NCBI GenBank assembly: GCA_036873135.1
Contig: JAPTYO010000001.1
Coordinates: forward strand, 51,654,624 to 51,718,623
From: Clarkia xantiana subsp. parviflora
Taxonomy: Eukaryota; Streptophyta; Magnoliopsida; Myrtales; Onagraceae
Reading direction: 5' to 3'
Length of the DNA: 64,000 nucleotides
Positions 24,746 to 36,800 of the stretch are shown here, in pieces. The notes beneath the pieces were generated by a model that did no database searches, was not told where the DNA came from, and saw only the letters and a program-made list of their open reading frames with translations. Within the stretch, counting starts at the first letter, position 1, and every line of letters starts with the position of its first letter. The translations under genes were made by a program, and so were the position numbers.

Positions 24746-25522
24746 TAGGGCTGAACCCGAAATCCGAAGAGCTCGAAATCTCGACCCGAGCCCGTCTTGG
24801 ACAGCCCGTCACGTAAATTGGTTCTATCCCGATCGGGCGGGATTTTTCTTCCCAAGTCGAACTTGAGATCGGGCTCAGAATTTTTTCAAAAGCCCGAAAG
24901 TCTGAGCCCTCCCGCGCCGCCCAACTATATAAATATATATATTTTTTTTTTGCCAAGTAAATATATATAGTTAAAGTAACTCTACTACACTTAAAGCAGC
25001 TAAAAAAACCCTACTAAAACCATCACTTTGTTGTTCTACTGCCGCAGTAGATTCTGAGTCTCAACATTCACTGTGCAAGCCCAACCTAATTATTATATTC
25101 AAACAAATAAAGGAAAAATATAAAAGAAACAAAAGTAGTAGTATATCATTATTTTATTTATCTAGAGGTAGATGATACTGCACTGCAAGTGCAGCTTATT
25201 ACTTCACTCGCTCATCATCATTTTCTACTCATCATTTTCTACTGCTCTTCTTCTCTCGCTGATAATTTACTTCTTAACTACTTCTTAAGTAGTTAACTTC
25301 TTATGTTCCTAAGAAGTGATTAGTTCTTAAAGCCGTGACTAGTTTTTTTTTTCTTCAGATTTTTCTCTTATATTTCGAACTAACTCGAGCACGTTCTGAA
25401 GTTCCGATGTCCCGACTCGGCCAAAATTTTTTCTTAAATTCGGTCTCGGGCTAGAAATTATAGTTTCGAAATTTTCGGGCTCGGACTTATGTAAAAGCTT
25501 GCCCGCTTCGAGTTCAGCACTA
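24746..25522. mobile_element. hAT-type MITE, 777 bp, with 8-bp target duplication
   Basis: Flanked by ATCCAATT on both sides (24738-24745 and 25523-25530), an exact 8-bp duplication as made by hAT transposases. Termini are TAGGGCTGAACCCGAA on the left and, reverse complemented, TAGTGCTGAACTCGAA on the right. Inside, near both ends, there are mirrored words built on CCCGA/TCGGG (24755-24850 and 25380-25510). The middle is AT-rich, and no transposase is encoded. Confidence 0.85.
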
Positions 25523-25552
25523 ATCCAATTCATTATGTTTTCAGAAGGATTC

Positions 25553-25714
25553 GGCCAAAATAAACTTGAGTTTATTTCAACTTGATTTCTCAGCTATCAG
25601 ATTATGCATGTGTAAGAAACACTTTTTATCTCTTCTCAATTATGATTGATTCTCTCTCATAATCTAACGACTGAAAAATCAAGTTTAAATAAACTCGACT
25701 GTATTTTAGCCGAC
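25553..25714. mobile_element. Foldback MITE, copy 1 of a 165-bp family
   Basis: Begins TTCGGCCAAAATAAACTTGA and ends with the near reverse complement, AAACTCGACTGTATTTTAGCC. Arms and centre match a second copy at 30135-30306, including the centre word ATCAGATTATGCAT. It lies about 250 bases upstream of the methyltransferase-like gene, within its probable promoter region. Target duplications at this copy are unclear. Confidence 0.7.
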
Positions 25715-25963
25715 TTCTTTTAATATAAGTTTGCTTCACATCGAACCTACTCTGGCCCGGCCCAATTGTGGGTGCAAGTTGCAAAACTGTCTAACATCCG
25801 GGAAAACGAGATAATTAACTTAAAATATAGAACTCTAAAGCAATTAAATGAATCCACGGCGCTTTCTAGCCACACAATCAGTTCATCGCCGGAGATCATC
25901 TTCGTTTCATAAACATGGTAGAAGATCGCTCATTTTCCCGAGAAAATCCAAAAAGAATATTCC

Positions 25964-27522
25964 ATGTTAACGTTTCATCGCCAAATCCCTATGCAATGGC
26001 CATTGCCGGTGGTGGCAACGACACCTTCAGCTTCTTCCGTTAGAACTCGTGCTCCGATGAAGATAATGAACGCAGCTGGCGAGATCAAACGCCTTGTACT
26101 GTCACCGGAAGGTCGGACTAAGCTCAATCCATCCAGCGATCGCGACTTCTACTCATTTCCTCGGTTCGTGACCCACGTCGACGATGGCTTCATCGGTACG
26201 CTCACTGAGCTGTACAGGGAGAGGCTGAGGCCGGAGTTCGAGGTTCTGGACCTAATGAGCTCGTGGGTTAGCCACCTGCCGCCGGAGGTAGCGTACAAGA
26301 GGATTGTGGGGCACGGCATGAATGCACAGGAGCTTGCGAGGAATCCGAGGTTGGAGTATTTCTTCGTGAAGGATTTAAATAAGGAGCAGACTCTTGAGCT
26401 GCAAAGTGGGAGCTTTGATGCAGTGATCTGCACTGTCAGTGTCCAGTATCTTCAGCAACCGGAGAAGGTAATTTACCAGTTGTTCTAAAACTATATGGAT
26501 AGGTGCGTAGTTCCATACAATTATATATATGTTAGGCTTTTAACTGGCGTTGCTGCTGCAAAGATTCCAACATGCATTCTATGGTACGATGTGAAATTTA
26601 GACAACCCATTCAAAAACTGTTTTAATGCATCGAACTGGCAAGTGAAGTGAAATAGTGAATGGGTGGTATATAACACTTTTATGTGACTTCAATTGTAAT
26701 ATTTTGTCGTTGTTTACTCTGGGTTTCCTAATGACTGCATTCATTCAGATTGGTTTAATATTGGATTTTGAATTGTGATGCTTAGTCTGTTTTAATTTGG
26801 AGTAAAAATGGTTTTTGATGATTCTATGATGCTTAGTCTATAGCAAGTTGGAGTAAAAAATGGGTTTTTTTTAATGATTCTATAATGCTTAGTTTATAGC
26901 AAGTTGCATAAAAAAAAAATGTTTTTGATGATTTTCGGATGCTTATTTATAGCGTTTGAACTAAAAAGTTGGTTTTTGATATCCATGATTCTATGATGCT
27001 TAGTTTATAGTACTTCGGAGTTAAACTGGTTTTTGATAACTCTAGTTCCTTGGCTTGATCATCACGGCTCATCTGCTTGGCCTTTGATCAAACCCTCCAT
27101 TCAAAATTTCCAAGAACACCGATTGATTTGTCAGAAGTTACCTGAAAGGAGCGGTGTTTGGGTGCTAAAACTAACCAAGGTGGCTCCTTTACGTGATGTG
27201 GCAGGTATTTGCTGAGATATTTAGGGTTCTAAAGCCCGGAGGCATATTCATTGTTAGCTTCAGCAACAGACTCTTCTATGAGAAAGCAATCAGTGGATGG
27301 AGGGACGGCACTGCTTACAGCCGTGTCCAACTTGTAGTGCAGTACTTTCAGTGCATTGATGGATTTACTCAGCCTGAGATAATCCGGAAGTTACCAGCCG
27401 AAGCAACTAAAGAAGGGAATTCTCCGTTTGGTTGGATCAAGGGTTTTCTGGGTTTGTTAAGTGGGTCTGATCCTTTCTATGCTGTCATTGCTTATAAGAA
27501 CTTCAAGCCTCTGTATGAATGA
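25964..27522 (+). CDS. Class I SAM-dependent methyltransferase-like protein
   Basis: Two exons, 25964-26467 and 27205-27522, join in phase 0 to give 273 residues. The C-terminal half has the usual class I landmarks: FDAVICTVSVQYL (151-163, motif IV region) and VLKPGGIFIVSFSN (176-189, the conserved methyltransferase post-motif). The position of the glycine-rich SAM-binding motif is occupied by EVLDLMSSWVSHLP (93-106), followed by RIVGHGMN (113-120). The characteristic GxGxG is missing. The block FYSFPRFVTHVDDGFI (62-77) is also characteristic. As I recall, a bacterial and cyanobacterial group shares the DLMSSW-x-SHLP signature, annotated only as methyltransferase. The first 55 residues are Ser/Thr/Arg-rich and could be a plastid transit peptide. 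Substrate unknown; whether it binds SAM is untested. Two nearby Met codons (25964, 25991) are possible starts. Confidence 0.85.
26776..27045 (+). repeat. Five-unit tandem repeat inside the methyltransferase intron
   Basis: Five degenerate direct units of about 52-57 bp, each with GATGCTTAGT followed by a variable TTATAGCAAGTTGGAGTAAA block and then TGGTTTTTGATGATTCTA. They begin near 26778, 26829, 26887, 26939 and 26997. The array lies wholly within the only intron and ends about 160 bases before its 3' splice site. Confidence 0.75.
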
Positions 27523-27880
27523 AAATATGGTCATAGTTCTCAGACTAAGTCGTTCAACCGGAATGGAGCTCTAGTTTCATGCTTTGATTTGATCTCACTG
27601 CAATATGTTCTTCCTATCAAGATTTTGGAGGTTGTTCTGCAGAGGACTAGGAAGGAAGCCACCTAAGCAGAGGAATTAGAAAATATAGCTCACATAGATG
27701 TTGAATTAGAATTTGAAGGATTGAAAGCATGCCACTGACTATGAATTTCATTTGTACATATGTGTATGTTATATAGAGGCATTTGAAGAGTGGAAATCAT
27801 GTTCTTGATTGAAATCTACGGTGTTCCTCCATGTATGTAGTAGAGTATTTCTCAATTTTTTAAATATTTTATTTTTAAGT
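27523..27880. other. 3' region of the methyltransferase-like gene
   Basis: Probably the 3' untranslated region and polyadenylation site. No other feature seen. Confidence 0.4.
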
Positions 27881-27881
27881 C

Positions 27882-28445
27882 TGTTTCTGTATAAAGAGCA
27901 TCAAATGAACGTTTAACTGAACTGCAATCAAGATATCTAAAGTGAACAAGAATTAAGAAATGGAATTCCGCGGAGAAGAAAATAGCAACTGCGGTTGCCT
28001 TCTTGTAATATATAAGTTTCACACTTCCAACCAACATAACTGTCACTTAAACTACTTGATCTTATCAAGTCCTAAAAACACGGGATAAGACAGTAGACAC
28101 TGTCAAACATTACATCTGACACTAACTAAACAAAAAACAAATTAACTTGACACCTAAGAAAGTGACTTGGACACCTAAATTGTTCAGCAACAGCTCCACT
28201 TCAAAATGGCTTATCAGCAAAATCTTCATCCTCAACAGTAGTAAAAACATCTTCCTAATCTTTAAAATTAAGATCCAAACATTTCCTCCCCTAAACTGAA
28301 CATACTTACAAGATTATAAGTTTAAAGAATAGAGTAACCCAACATATAGCGATGATACTAGAAAACATTCGCATTCATTGGTTTAGTAAACACATCAGCA
28401 TGATTATCATTACTTTTGCAATATTCAGTTTCAACATCTTAACTA
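27882..28445 (-). mobile_element. 3' end of a copia-type retrotransposon (RNase H tail, PPT, LTR)
   Basis: On the minus strand, 28433-28360 reads VETEYCKSNDNHADVFTKPM, the conserved C-terminal RNase H tail of Ty1/copia polyproteins (E-Y-C-x-S-x-D-x-x-AD-x-FTK). It is followed by a stop-broken stretch and the polypurine tract GGGGAGGAAA. A TG-initiated LTR starts at 28281 and probably runs to a CA at about 27882 (about 400 bp). The 5' portion is lost just beyond 28445, and a run of about 30 A residues follows at 28464-28491. The LTR lies directly downstream of the methyltransferase-like gene. The LTR end is an estimate. Confidence 0.7.
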
Positions 28446-28499
28446 TTACCTAGGTCACGCAACAAAAAAAAAAAAAAAAAAAAAAAAAAACCTCACATC

Positions 28500-29440
28500 A
28501 TTATTGATGAATATGTGTCTAGTCAAGTGACAACAACAGGCGCATATGTCTCTTCAGTAACCAAGGCTCTGACGGCCTTTGGGCCATTACAACCAATGGC
28601 CTTCGACCCACAAAGTAATTAGATTGGGCATAAGCCTTACGAGCTGCACGCCGAAAGTATTCGCCTTACTCGGGTGTGGACTTTTTCTCTCACATACTTT
28701 TCAAGGCGTCATCTGGGAACACTCTACGCCCTCGAAACCAGAGACGGGGTGTCTGATCTTCCAGGGTCGTTGTACGGATTTGCGCAACTGATCACCTAAT
28801 CTGACAAACGTATAGACTAGGGCAGGGGAGTAGGAAGTGACAAAAGTCTATCACGCAGATTATCACTTACTCTCCCTATGTCACCACACTCGTATTTTTA
28901 GGAACCGGCGCCGCTTAGAACCCCTACTACTATATCACAAAACAACATATACAAGGACCTTTTTACATAGAGGCACCCAAGGGAGGTCTTTTTATACTTA
29001 CTATACAGATAGAAGACGCAATGACGAAACTCAGACATATGCTGAGATATACGGGAATAACTCAACCCCAGGCCCCAGGCCTAACTAGGGTACATTCGTA
29101 CGCATACATGTTTAAATACGCATCGTGTGCATATTCTCTACTCTCTATACATTATTACATGCTCATATGCATATTAGTGATCCCTCTCTTTATATAACCG
29201 GTAACTAACTTGACCATCATAGAGGGATTGCCGGGTTAACCTTAGCACTGTTTCTTACTGCAGGTGGGAGCACGCTGGTCGGAGACTTCACAGGATCTTG
29301 AGGACTAACTATGATAAACCATGATCCAATATTTGGCGCCGCCAGTGGGAACTCGAGCTAAAAGCCGTATTCTCTTCCACCACAAAACTGGGTTCATAAC
29401 CCTAAACGCCGTCGTGCATCACTGCCAAAGAAGGTCAATA
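28500..29440 (+). mobile_element. Gypsy-type (Tat-like) LTR fragment with primer binding site
   Basis: Near 29333 the sequence reads TTTGGCGCCGCCAGTGGGAA. This resembles the primer binding site of plant Tat-clade gypsy elements (TGGCGCCGT-x-x-GTGGGAA). The 800 bases upstream lack genes and have the moderate GC composition of an LTR. The LTR start cannot be fixed, and no gag or pol follows because an (AT)n tract interrupts at about 29453. Assignment to a clade rests on the PBS alone. Confidence 0.5.
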
Positions 29441-29449
29441 TGATTTTGG

Positions 29450-29452
<3 letters not shown>

Positions 29453-29503
<51 letters not shown>
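29453..29503. repeat. (AT)n microsatellite
   Basis: About 25 uninterrupted AT dinucleotides. Other TA runs in the window are at about 22703-22729, 47327-47371 and 53108-53147. Confidence 0.95.
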
Positions 29504-29507
<4 letters not shown>

Positions 29508-29605
29508 CATGAAAAAAATCGTGTTATAGATATATTTATTGACTTATATATAGTTAAAAAAAATATGAAGATGTAATGTTATAGTTATAATATGTAAATA
29601 AAAAA

Positions 29606-30106
29606 TGGGTTATAACCAACTGCTACTCGAATTTTGATCAATTTACAAATTACTATATAAACTTTAATTTTTAAAAATTGGCTAAGCGAATTTTCAGTTT
29701 AAATAAAATTGCTGCCTCTGTTTCAATTCACGTCAAATTGGACAGGAAATGAGCATACTCTACCACGTGGGGTCTTTTCATGTGTACCCAATATGTATTC
29801 AAATATAAATTGAAAGTATTGCAACAAAATACATTCAATTAAATGCTCAATTGAAAGACACTGTTCGAATTAGACGGAAGTCAACACTAAATGTATTTCG
29901 CTACAATACTTTCAGTTTATGTTTGAATCTATTTTGGGTACACAAGGAAACACCCCTTGTTGCGGAAACATACTTATTTTCTATCTAATTTGATGAAAAT
30001 TAAAGCATAAGTAACAATTTAAAATTCACATAACAAATTTAAAAAAATTAAAGCTTAGTAACAATTTATAAATTGATCCGGATAACTTTTTTATTATTAA
30101 CCCTAA
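29606..30106. mobile_element. MULE-like MITE, about 500 bp, related copy at 37580-37930
   Basis: The left end starts GGGTTATAACCAACTGCTAC. The right end, reverse complemented, starts GGGTTAATAATAAAAAAGTT. TAAAAAAT flanks both ends. Subterminal inverted words (AAATTACTA and TAGTAACAATTT) and two central blocks around CACTGTTCGAATTAGACGGAAG are shared with a diverged copy at about 37580-37930. Confidence 0.6.
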
Positions 30107-30134
30107 AAAATATAGTAACCTTGTCGTATTCCTA

Positions 30135-30306
30135 AAAGGGTTCGGCTAAAATAAACTCGAATTTATTTCAAGTCGATTTCTCAGCCATCAGATTATGCAT
30201 ATGTAATAAATACTTTTTATCTCTCCTGAATTTAGATTGATTATCTCTTATAATCTAACGACTAACAAATCGAGTTGAAATAAATTCGACTGCATTTTAG
30301 CCGGTA
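30135..30306. mobile_element. Foldback MITE, copy 2 of the 165-bp family
   Basis: Same family as 25553-25714: GTTCGGCTAAAATAAACTCG at the left and, reverse complemented, CCGGCTAAAATGCAGTCGAA at the right, with the same central ATCAGATTATGCAT. The word TCCTAAAA occurs on both flanks (about 30129-30136 and 30309-30317), suggesting an 8-bp target duplication. It lies about 250 bases upstream of the cp31-type gene. Confidence 0.75.
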
Positions 30307-30556
30307 CCATCCTAAAAATCACACCAAATCCTTATCACTGCCGATGCCACCAGATCCTACTCAACAGAATGGATTTTTTATTTTTATTCTCACGATGATA
30401 GCCAAAATATCCGAATTATCTGCAAATCCAAACAAGGATTCAGTCCATACGTCCAAAACCGCGCCGGCCCTTCCCTTCCTTTCTCCTCTTCCCTCTCCAT
30501 TCCCCCTTATCTAATAATTCTAATATCTCCGTCTCTCAGTCCTGCTCTGCGCAACC

Positions 30557-32229
30557 ATGGCTTTGGCTGCTCCACCTCTAATCAAATCCCTATCTATCCC
30601 CAAACTTTCAACCACAGTCTCCGCCACGATTTCAAGAATCCACTACCCTGTCTTCTCATTACCCTCCAAAGCCACCAAGTTCGCGCCTTTCTCCATTTCC
30701 ACTTCATGGGCCAGTCTCAAGCACAGATTTTCGCCCCTCCCAATCACAGTCCCCTTCGTGGCCCAGACCTCGGACTGGGCTCAACAGGACGCGGAGGAAG
30801 AAAGCGGAGAAGAAGCGGTAGCAGAGAACGGAGGTGAAGAACTGTACCCAGACCCACCGGAGGAAGCAAAGCTGTTCGTCGGTAATCTGCCGTACGATGT
30901 TGACAGTGAGAAGTTAGCTCAACTCTTTAACCAGGCAGGAATTGTTGAGATTTCGGAGGTAATTTTCGATTTTAATTTCCATTGCCGAATTCGGCATCGT
31001 CCATTCTTTCTAAACCCTAGTCTCCAGCTCAAATTGTAGAATCGCCAATTAGCTGCTTTGTAGTTATTTGAGCTGAATTGCTTGCTGTGTTTTGTTCTGT
31101 TCAGGTGATATACAACCGCGAAACTGATCAGAGCAGAGGATTCGGGTTTGTGACGATGAGTACTGTTGAGGAAGCCGATAAGGCCGTCGAGATGTTCAGT
31201 AGTTATGTGAGTACATTGTCCTCTTCAACATAACTTGTGATTAATCTTGCATCTGATTTCTTTATTATGCTCACATTACATAATTACGTTCTTTCAATAC
31301 TCAATAGCTAAATTATCGGTGAAACATGCAAATCTTTTATGGGCAATCGATTGTGCAGCTGAGTTGGGTTATCTTGTAACATGTACGATTGTCGGATTGT
31401 TTGTGCAATAATGTCAGATTGTTATGTTTAGTATCTGCAACAATGTAGATGGTAAATGAACCACTCAAAGTCAATCTCTTAGGTTATCTTGGGGTCCAAG
31501 CCAAACACCACCTTTAAATTTATTTATTACCCCCTACCCAATGGTTATCGCAGCTGAGATTTTTACTTCTATAGTTTAGGGGCTGTTTGGATTGTACAAC
31601 AACAGTGTCTCCGATATAATATAGACTGTAATGCCAGATTGTTAGGTTTAGTATACGCAACAATGTATAAGGTAAATAAGGTATGCATACACAATCTCCT
31701 AGGTTATCTTGGGGCACAAGCCAAACATACCTTAAATTTATAACCCGTAATTGGAACTGAAGCATAACGATGTTTTTGTGTGGATAGGATTTGAATGGAA
31801 GGCTCTTGACAGTAAACAGAGCCGCTCCTCGAGGATCACAAGCTGTGCGAACACGAGCACCATTGCCAACATCATCGCCTCTGAGAATCTATGTCGGGAA
31901 TCTTCCATGGCAAGTGGACGATGCTCGGCTTGAGCAGGTGTTCAGCGAGCACGGGAAGGTGGTGAGTGCACGAGTGATTTCCGACAGAGAGACAGGTCGG
32001 TCTCGCGGGTTTGGTTTCGTCACCATGTCCAGTGAGACCGAAGTGAATGATGCGATTGCTGCTCTTGATGGACAGGTTCTGTAATTTAGTTTTATTATTA
32101 TGAACAAAAAGGATTGTTCGGGATTTCAATATGCTGATTGAATCGATCTGTTTGTTGATGCAGAGTTTGGAAGGGAGGCCGCTACGAGTGAATGTAGCTC
32201 AGGACCGAGAGAGGCGTAGCTCGTTTTGA
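30557..32229 (+). CDS. CP31: Chloroplast ribonucleoprotein, cp31 type (two RRMs)
   Basis: A nucleus-encoded chloroplast RNA-binding protein. Relatives such as Arabidopsis CP31A stabilise plastid mRNAs and assist C-to-U editing in the stroma. Exons: 30557-30958, 31105-31206, 31788-32075, 32164-32229. All junctions are phase 0 and give 285 residues, close to the family's usual size. Residues 1-70 are Ser/Thr/Pro-rich and poor in acidic residues, as in a transit peptide. An acidic stretch (78-103, [18 protein letters not shown]) precedes RRM1, with RNP2 LFVGNL at 106-111 and RNP1 RGFGFVTM at 145-152. The linker is NRAAPRGSQ, and RRM2 has RNP2 IYVGNL at 202-207 and RNP1 RGFGFVTM at 241-248. The C terminus is ERRSSF. 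The linker and both RNP sets match the cp31 subgroup better than cp29 or cp33. Confidence 0.93.
31390..31745 (+). repeat. Diverged direct repeat in intron 2 of the cp31-type gene
   Basis: Two blocks of about 120 bp, about 31408-31520 and 31629-31742, share CAGATTGTTAGGTTTAGTAT, GCAACAATGTA and AGGTTATCTTGGGG(T/C)-CAAGCCAAAC in the same order. A GGGGCTGTTTGGATTG phrase, common at ends of plant hAT-type MITEs, lies between them at 31577. The intron is the longest of the gene. Confidence 0.6.
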
Positions 32230-33720
32230 GGATTGGCTTGTTCTATATGAACAAGTAGATGTTAATTCGCCTTCTTTTTTCACCATATATTTTTGTTGAA
32301 TTCGTGTGTTCGTCGGTCGGTCATGCGACTTTCTTTCCATGTATTTCTTCGAGCTTTATTATAGAGTTCAAAATGCCATAATGATGTATGGATCTTGTCG
32401 GTCCAAGCCGATACGTACGGTCCGAGTAGACCGTGTCGAAATGAAAGCTTCAATCGCAACAGGGTTTTAGTTGAGGCTGTGGCTATGGTACGACTTACGT
32501 CTATGGCATGGTTAACTTAAATACCATTCATATTTTTAGGGTTATTAACAATTGTTACCCGCGCCATACAACCAAGCATAACCACAGTTTTTACATTTTG
32601 TGATACTATCATTGCGTCTTAAGTCATAACTACAGTTTATAACAATAGTTTTTTTGTATAGCCACATTTTTTTTTGGCCAACTTGTATAGCCACATTCGA
32701 AGTATATTTTTTAACTAGGTTTTATCGGCCAGATAAATATATTTTTAACTAGGTTTTGGATTTATAGCTACCATGAAATTAACTCAACTATTGAAAAATA
32801 TTATTTTCTCTTAATTCTGGCAAAGAAGTTTATGATTATGATTATGTATATATATATATTAATTATATTTGTGGATACGAATTCAATACATTTGCCCCAC
32901 AATTTGGGGGTATTTAACCGCACTATTGTTTGTAAACTGCAGTAAAGAATGGTGCAAAAAATGCAGTTAATGATTCGCCATTAGCTTTGCCTTTGATAAG
33001 GAAGATATATAAAGAGACCAAGACAGAAATTCTAATGTGATATTTACAGTTGCTTTCATTAGATTTGTTTTGTCCTAAAAAGCAAAATCTTCCTCCTTTT
33101 GCAAAGAGTGCTCCTAGTAACTATCCATTACAGTACAGTTGCATATATACCTGAACTAATATTGCAAACACATGAATCAATATATGCCTCATCTGCTATT
33201 TCACGATCCGAATCCGTCTCATTTGTTAATGGCCGGGTAATGTAGCTAGAGATGCACACATATATATACTAAAATCCTTACACGTGTCAATAAAATACAT
33301 ATATATTTACCGATATATCTAAAATATATTTTTCACTATTTAAATACTCTGATTAATAAGTATTTTCTTGAAAATTTAATCTTTGGTACTTTCAGTCTAG
33401 CGCTAGCTAGCTAATACTTGGTTTCACGGTGGAGCAATTTGCAGAAACTTAGAGGTTACATATATGATATTGAATCGACAGTAAACCCTAGTGCAAGAAA
33501 TCCTAGCTAGCACGTACACAGAGAATCAAACATTATTCCAAAGTAAGTAAGCAACGTATCTGCAAGTAGAGACTGTGTATTATTTTATTCCAAGAGTGTT
33601 AAAGAGACAAAGTGCATTTTAAAGAGACAAAGTCATCTTCTTTTGAACGCTTCCTAATAAACAATTATCTTCTTGGTAAGCAAGGTATGGAAGTTTCATC
33701 ACCACTCTCTCTAACTGCAC
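32230..33720. other. Intergenic DNA between the cp31-type gene and the SEO pair
   Basis: The first 150-200 bases are the probable 3' untranslated region. Beyond that the sequence is AT-rich with no coding stretch. The last few hundred bases before 33720 are the promoter region of the first SEO gene; the repeat AAAGAGACAAAGT occurs twice at 33602-33632. Confidence 0.4.
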
Positions 33721-33728
33721 TATAAATA
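33721..33728 (+). promoter_or_regulatory. TATA box of the first SEO gene
   Basis: TATAAATA sits 94 bases before the ATG at 33822. The second SEO gene has the same motif at a similar distance (39473-39480, 85 bases before its ATG), which supports both calls. Confidence 0.7.
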
Positions 33729-33821
33729 GAGTCTCCAGATTTCCAAAACAAATCACGTACACTCATTTCTCTCTTTCTCTATATAGCCCTACCCTAACCC
33801 TAGCTAGCTAGCAACCGCGCC

Positions 33822-36800
33822 ATGTCCAAGCCCAACCCCTTGGCTTTGATGGGCAGTGGCGGCACGGGCGGAGTGTCGCCTGCAAGTGCCGCCCTGCAGA
33901 AGCTGGTGAAGGGTTCGGACAGGAGCACCCTAGCCATGTCTGACGACAACGTGATGATGAAGCAGGTGCTCGAAACTCATTCCCATGACGCCATCGAGGT
34001 GGACGTCAGGCCGCTGCTGTTCCTCGTTGATGACATCATCAATCGTGCCACCATCACCTTAGACACCACAACCAAGGTAAGTATCTTCACTGCATTCATA
34101 CAAGAATATAATTAAACATCTTCTTTAATTTCCTCAATTAGCATCAACGTTACGTGCCTACAAACATAATTATTTATCTCTTTGTGTGTTCTTTTGCATG
34201 CAGTTGGAAAATAATAACGTGCATGACAAGGCACCTCAAGAGGGTTTCATTGCGATACTTGACGCTTTGTCCTACACCATCGACCGTATCTCCTGCGAGG
34301 TCATTATATCTACCATTAACTAATCCGATGAATCTGATCCATTTTAAATCGAGTCATGATCATAATTTGATTATCAAGTTAGTCAATAGATATTACATCT
34401 ATTCCCATGCTTTCGAGCGTGATGAATCACAAAAATCTTCATCACTATCATACATCTTATTCCTTACAGACTGACTCGGTAAGAGTGAAAATTATTTTAT
34501 GGGCTGATACCAGGACACTCAACAGTAAACGAAAATAAACAACCTTTTCACTACACTTTAATAGTGACTCTTAAGAAAATGTCACTAGAACTTCGGACAT
34601 GTAATGTAAAATGATGCTTTATGTCCTCGCTGTCTATTAGTTTTATGAGAAATAATTGTGGCTTGATTTTATCGAAAAGTTTTAGAATATGGTTTTAGCG
34701 TCGCTAATTTATATATCTAAACGCCGTCTTAAACTTTTGGTTTTGTTCAAATTATCAAATACTAAGCAGCATAGTTTTGTTTAAATTTATAGCTGGCTCT
34801 CAAGGCTCTGAATGGAAGTGCGGATGCGCACGCGACCACCCTCTCGATATTCAACATGCTCTCGGCCTTCTCGTGGGATGCGAAGCTCGTGCTGGCACTG
34901 GCAGGGTTTGCGTTCAACTACGGCGAGTTCTGGCTGCTTGCTCAGATCTACTCCTCGAACGGCCTAGCGAAGTCGATGGCCATCTTGAAGCAACTTCCTA
35001 GGATGATAGAGCATTCGGGTCCACTGAAACCCCGATTCGATGCCCTAAACAACCTGATTCGAGCCATGATGGAGGTCACAATGCGTGTGGTCGAGCTCAA
35101 GGAACTCCCCCCGCACTACATTGCACATGATAACCCCGCTCTTTCGGCTGCTCTAGCCCATGTCCCCACAGCTGTCTATTGGACAATCCGGAGCACTGTT
35201 ACTTGCGCGGCTCAGATCACGGCAATTACGAACATGAGCCGGGAGCACATAACGTCGACCTCGGAGGCGTGGGAGCTGTCCACATTGGAACACAAGCTCA
35301 AGAGCATTGCCGAACATCTGCATAAGCAGATCGCACTCTGTCACCACCACATCGGTAAGATAATTTTTCGAATGTTGCCTTTAGTATATTACCCTGAAAC
35401 CCTAAACCGTAAACCCTAAAAATACAGAGGAAAGGATAAGTCAAGAGACTTTTCAGAATCTTCATGGACTCCTTCAAACCATCCACATTGACAATATGAA
35501 GATTCTCAAGGCCTTGATTTACCCCAAGGACGATATTCAGCCGCTTGTCGACGGATCAACCAAACGCAGAGTACGTCTCTACACTACATCCAAACTGTCT
35601 TTTTCGCAACGCTTCAATAGCGTCACGAAAAATTAGGCATTTTTAGCATTCAAATGTTTTTCTCAGTTCTTTGGTCATGATTAGAGTTTACCGTGTTGGA
35701 TTGGATTTGATAGGTTAACATCGACGTGTTGAGGAGGAGGAATGTGCTGCTTTTGATCTCGGGTTTGGACATCTCGACCGATGAGCTTTCGATTCTCGAG
35801 CAGATCCATAGCGAGTCGAAGATTCACACATCAAGGCATGAGAACCCGTACGAGGTGGTCTGGATCCCGATCGTAGACAAGAACATACAGTGGACGGATA
35901 TTTTGCAGAAGCAATTCGAGAGCGTTCAGGCAACAATGCCGTGGTTCTCAGTGTACCACCCGAACCTGGTCGACAAGGCCGTGATCCGGTTCATCAGGGA
36001 GGTGTGGCATTTCAGGAACAAGCCCATCCTTGTGGTGCTTGACCCACAAGGCAAGGTTGTGTCCCCTAATGCCATCCACATGATGTGGATTTGGGGTAGC
36101 AATGCATTCCCCTTCACCACCCTAAGGGAAGAGAACCTTTGGAGGGACGAAACTTGGCGCCTCGAGCTTCTCATTGATGGCATCGACCCAACCGTTCTGA
36201 ACTGGGTAACAATTACTTGATCATCACGCAAATTTCTTATCATCATCATAGTAATTTTATATAATTACGGTTTTGTGTAACACGATTTTTCAACCTTATA
36301 TTGAAACGAATATCTCTATTAGGAATAAGACGTACGCCTTAACCAATTAGCCCATAAGCTCGAACTTGTGATAGAATGCATTCAAATACTCTTATTCAAA
36401 CTCTAACAATCTCGATCTTGAAACTTAGATTCAAGAGGGGAAGTACATTTTCCTCTACGGAGGAGAAGACATCGACTGGATCCGGAAGTTCACGACTGCG
36501 GCCCGCCAGGTGGCAGCCACGGCCCGAATCCCGTTAGAGATGGTGTATGTTGGCAAAAGCAGCAAGAAAGAGCAGGTGAGGCGTGCAATCCAAGCAATCC
36601 AGTTAGAGAACCTTAGCCACTGTTGGGAAGACCAGACCATGATCTGGTTCTTCTGGACCCGGCTCGAGAGCATGCTCTTCTCGAAGATCCAGCTCGGTAA
36701 GGCCGACGACCATGACCCCGTAATGCAGGGGATCAAGAAGCTCCTCAGCTACGACAAGACCGGCGGTTGGGCAGTCCTGGCCCGTGGCTCCAGCATGGTG

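Noticed and set aside
28464..28491. Poly(A) run as sign of a processed pseudogene
   Set aside because: No gene-like sequence precedes it on either strand; it borders the copia and gypsy fragments and could be a simple homopolymer.
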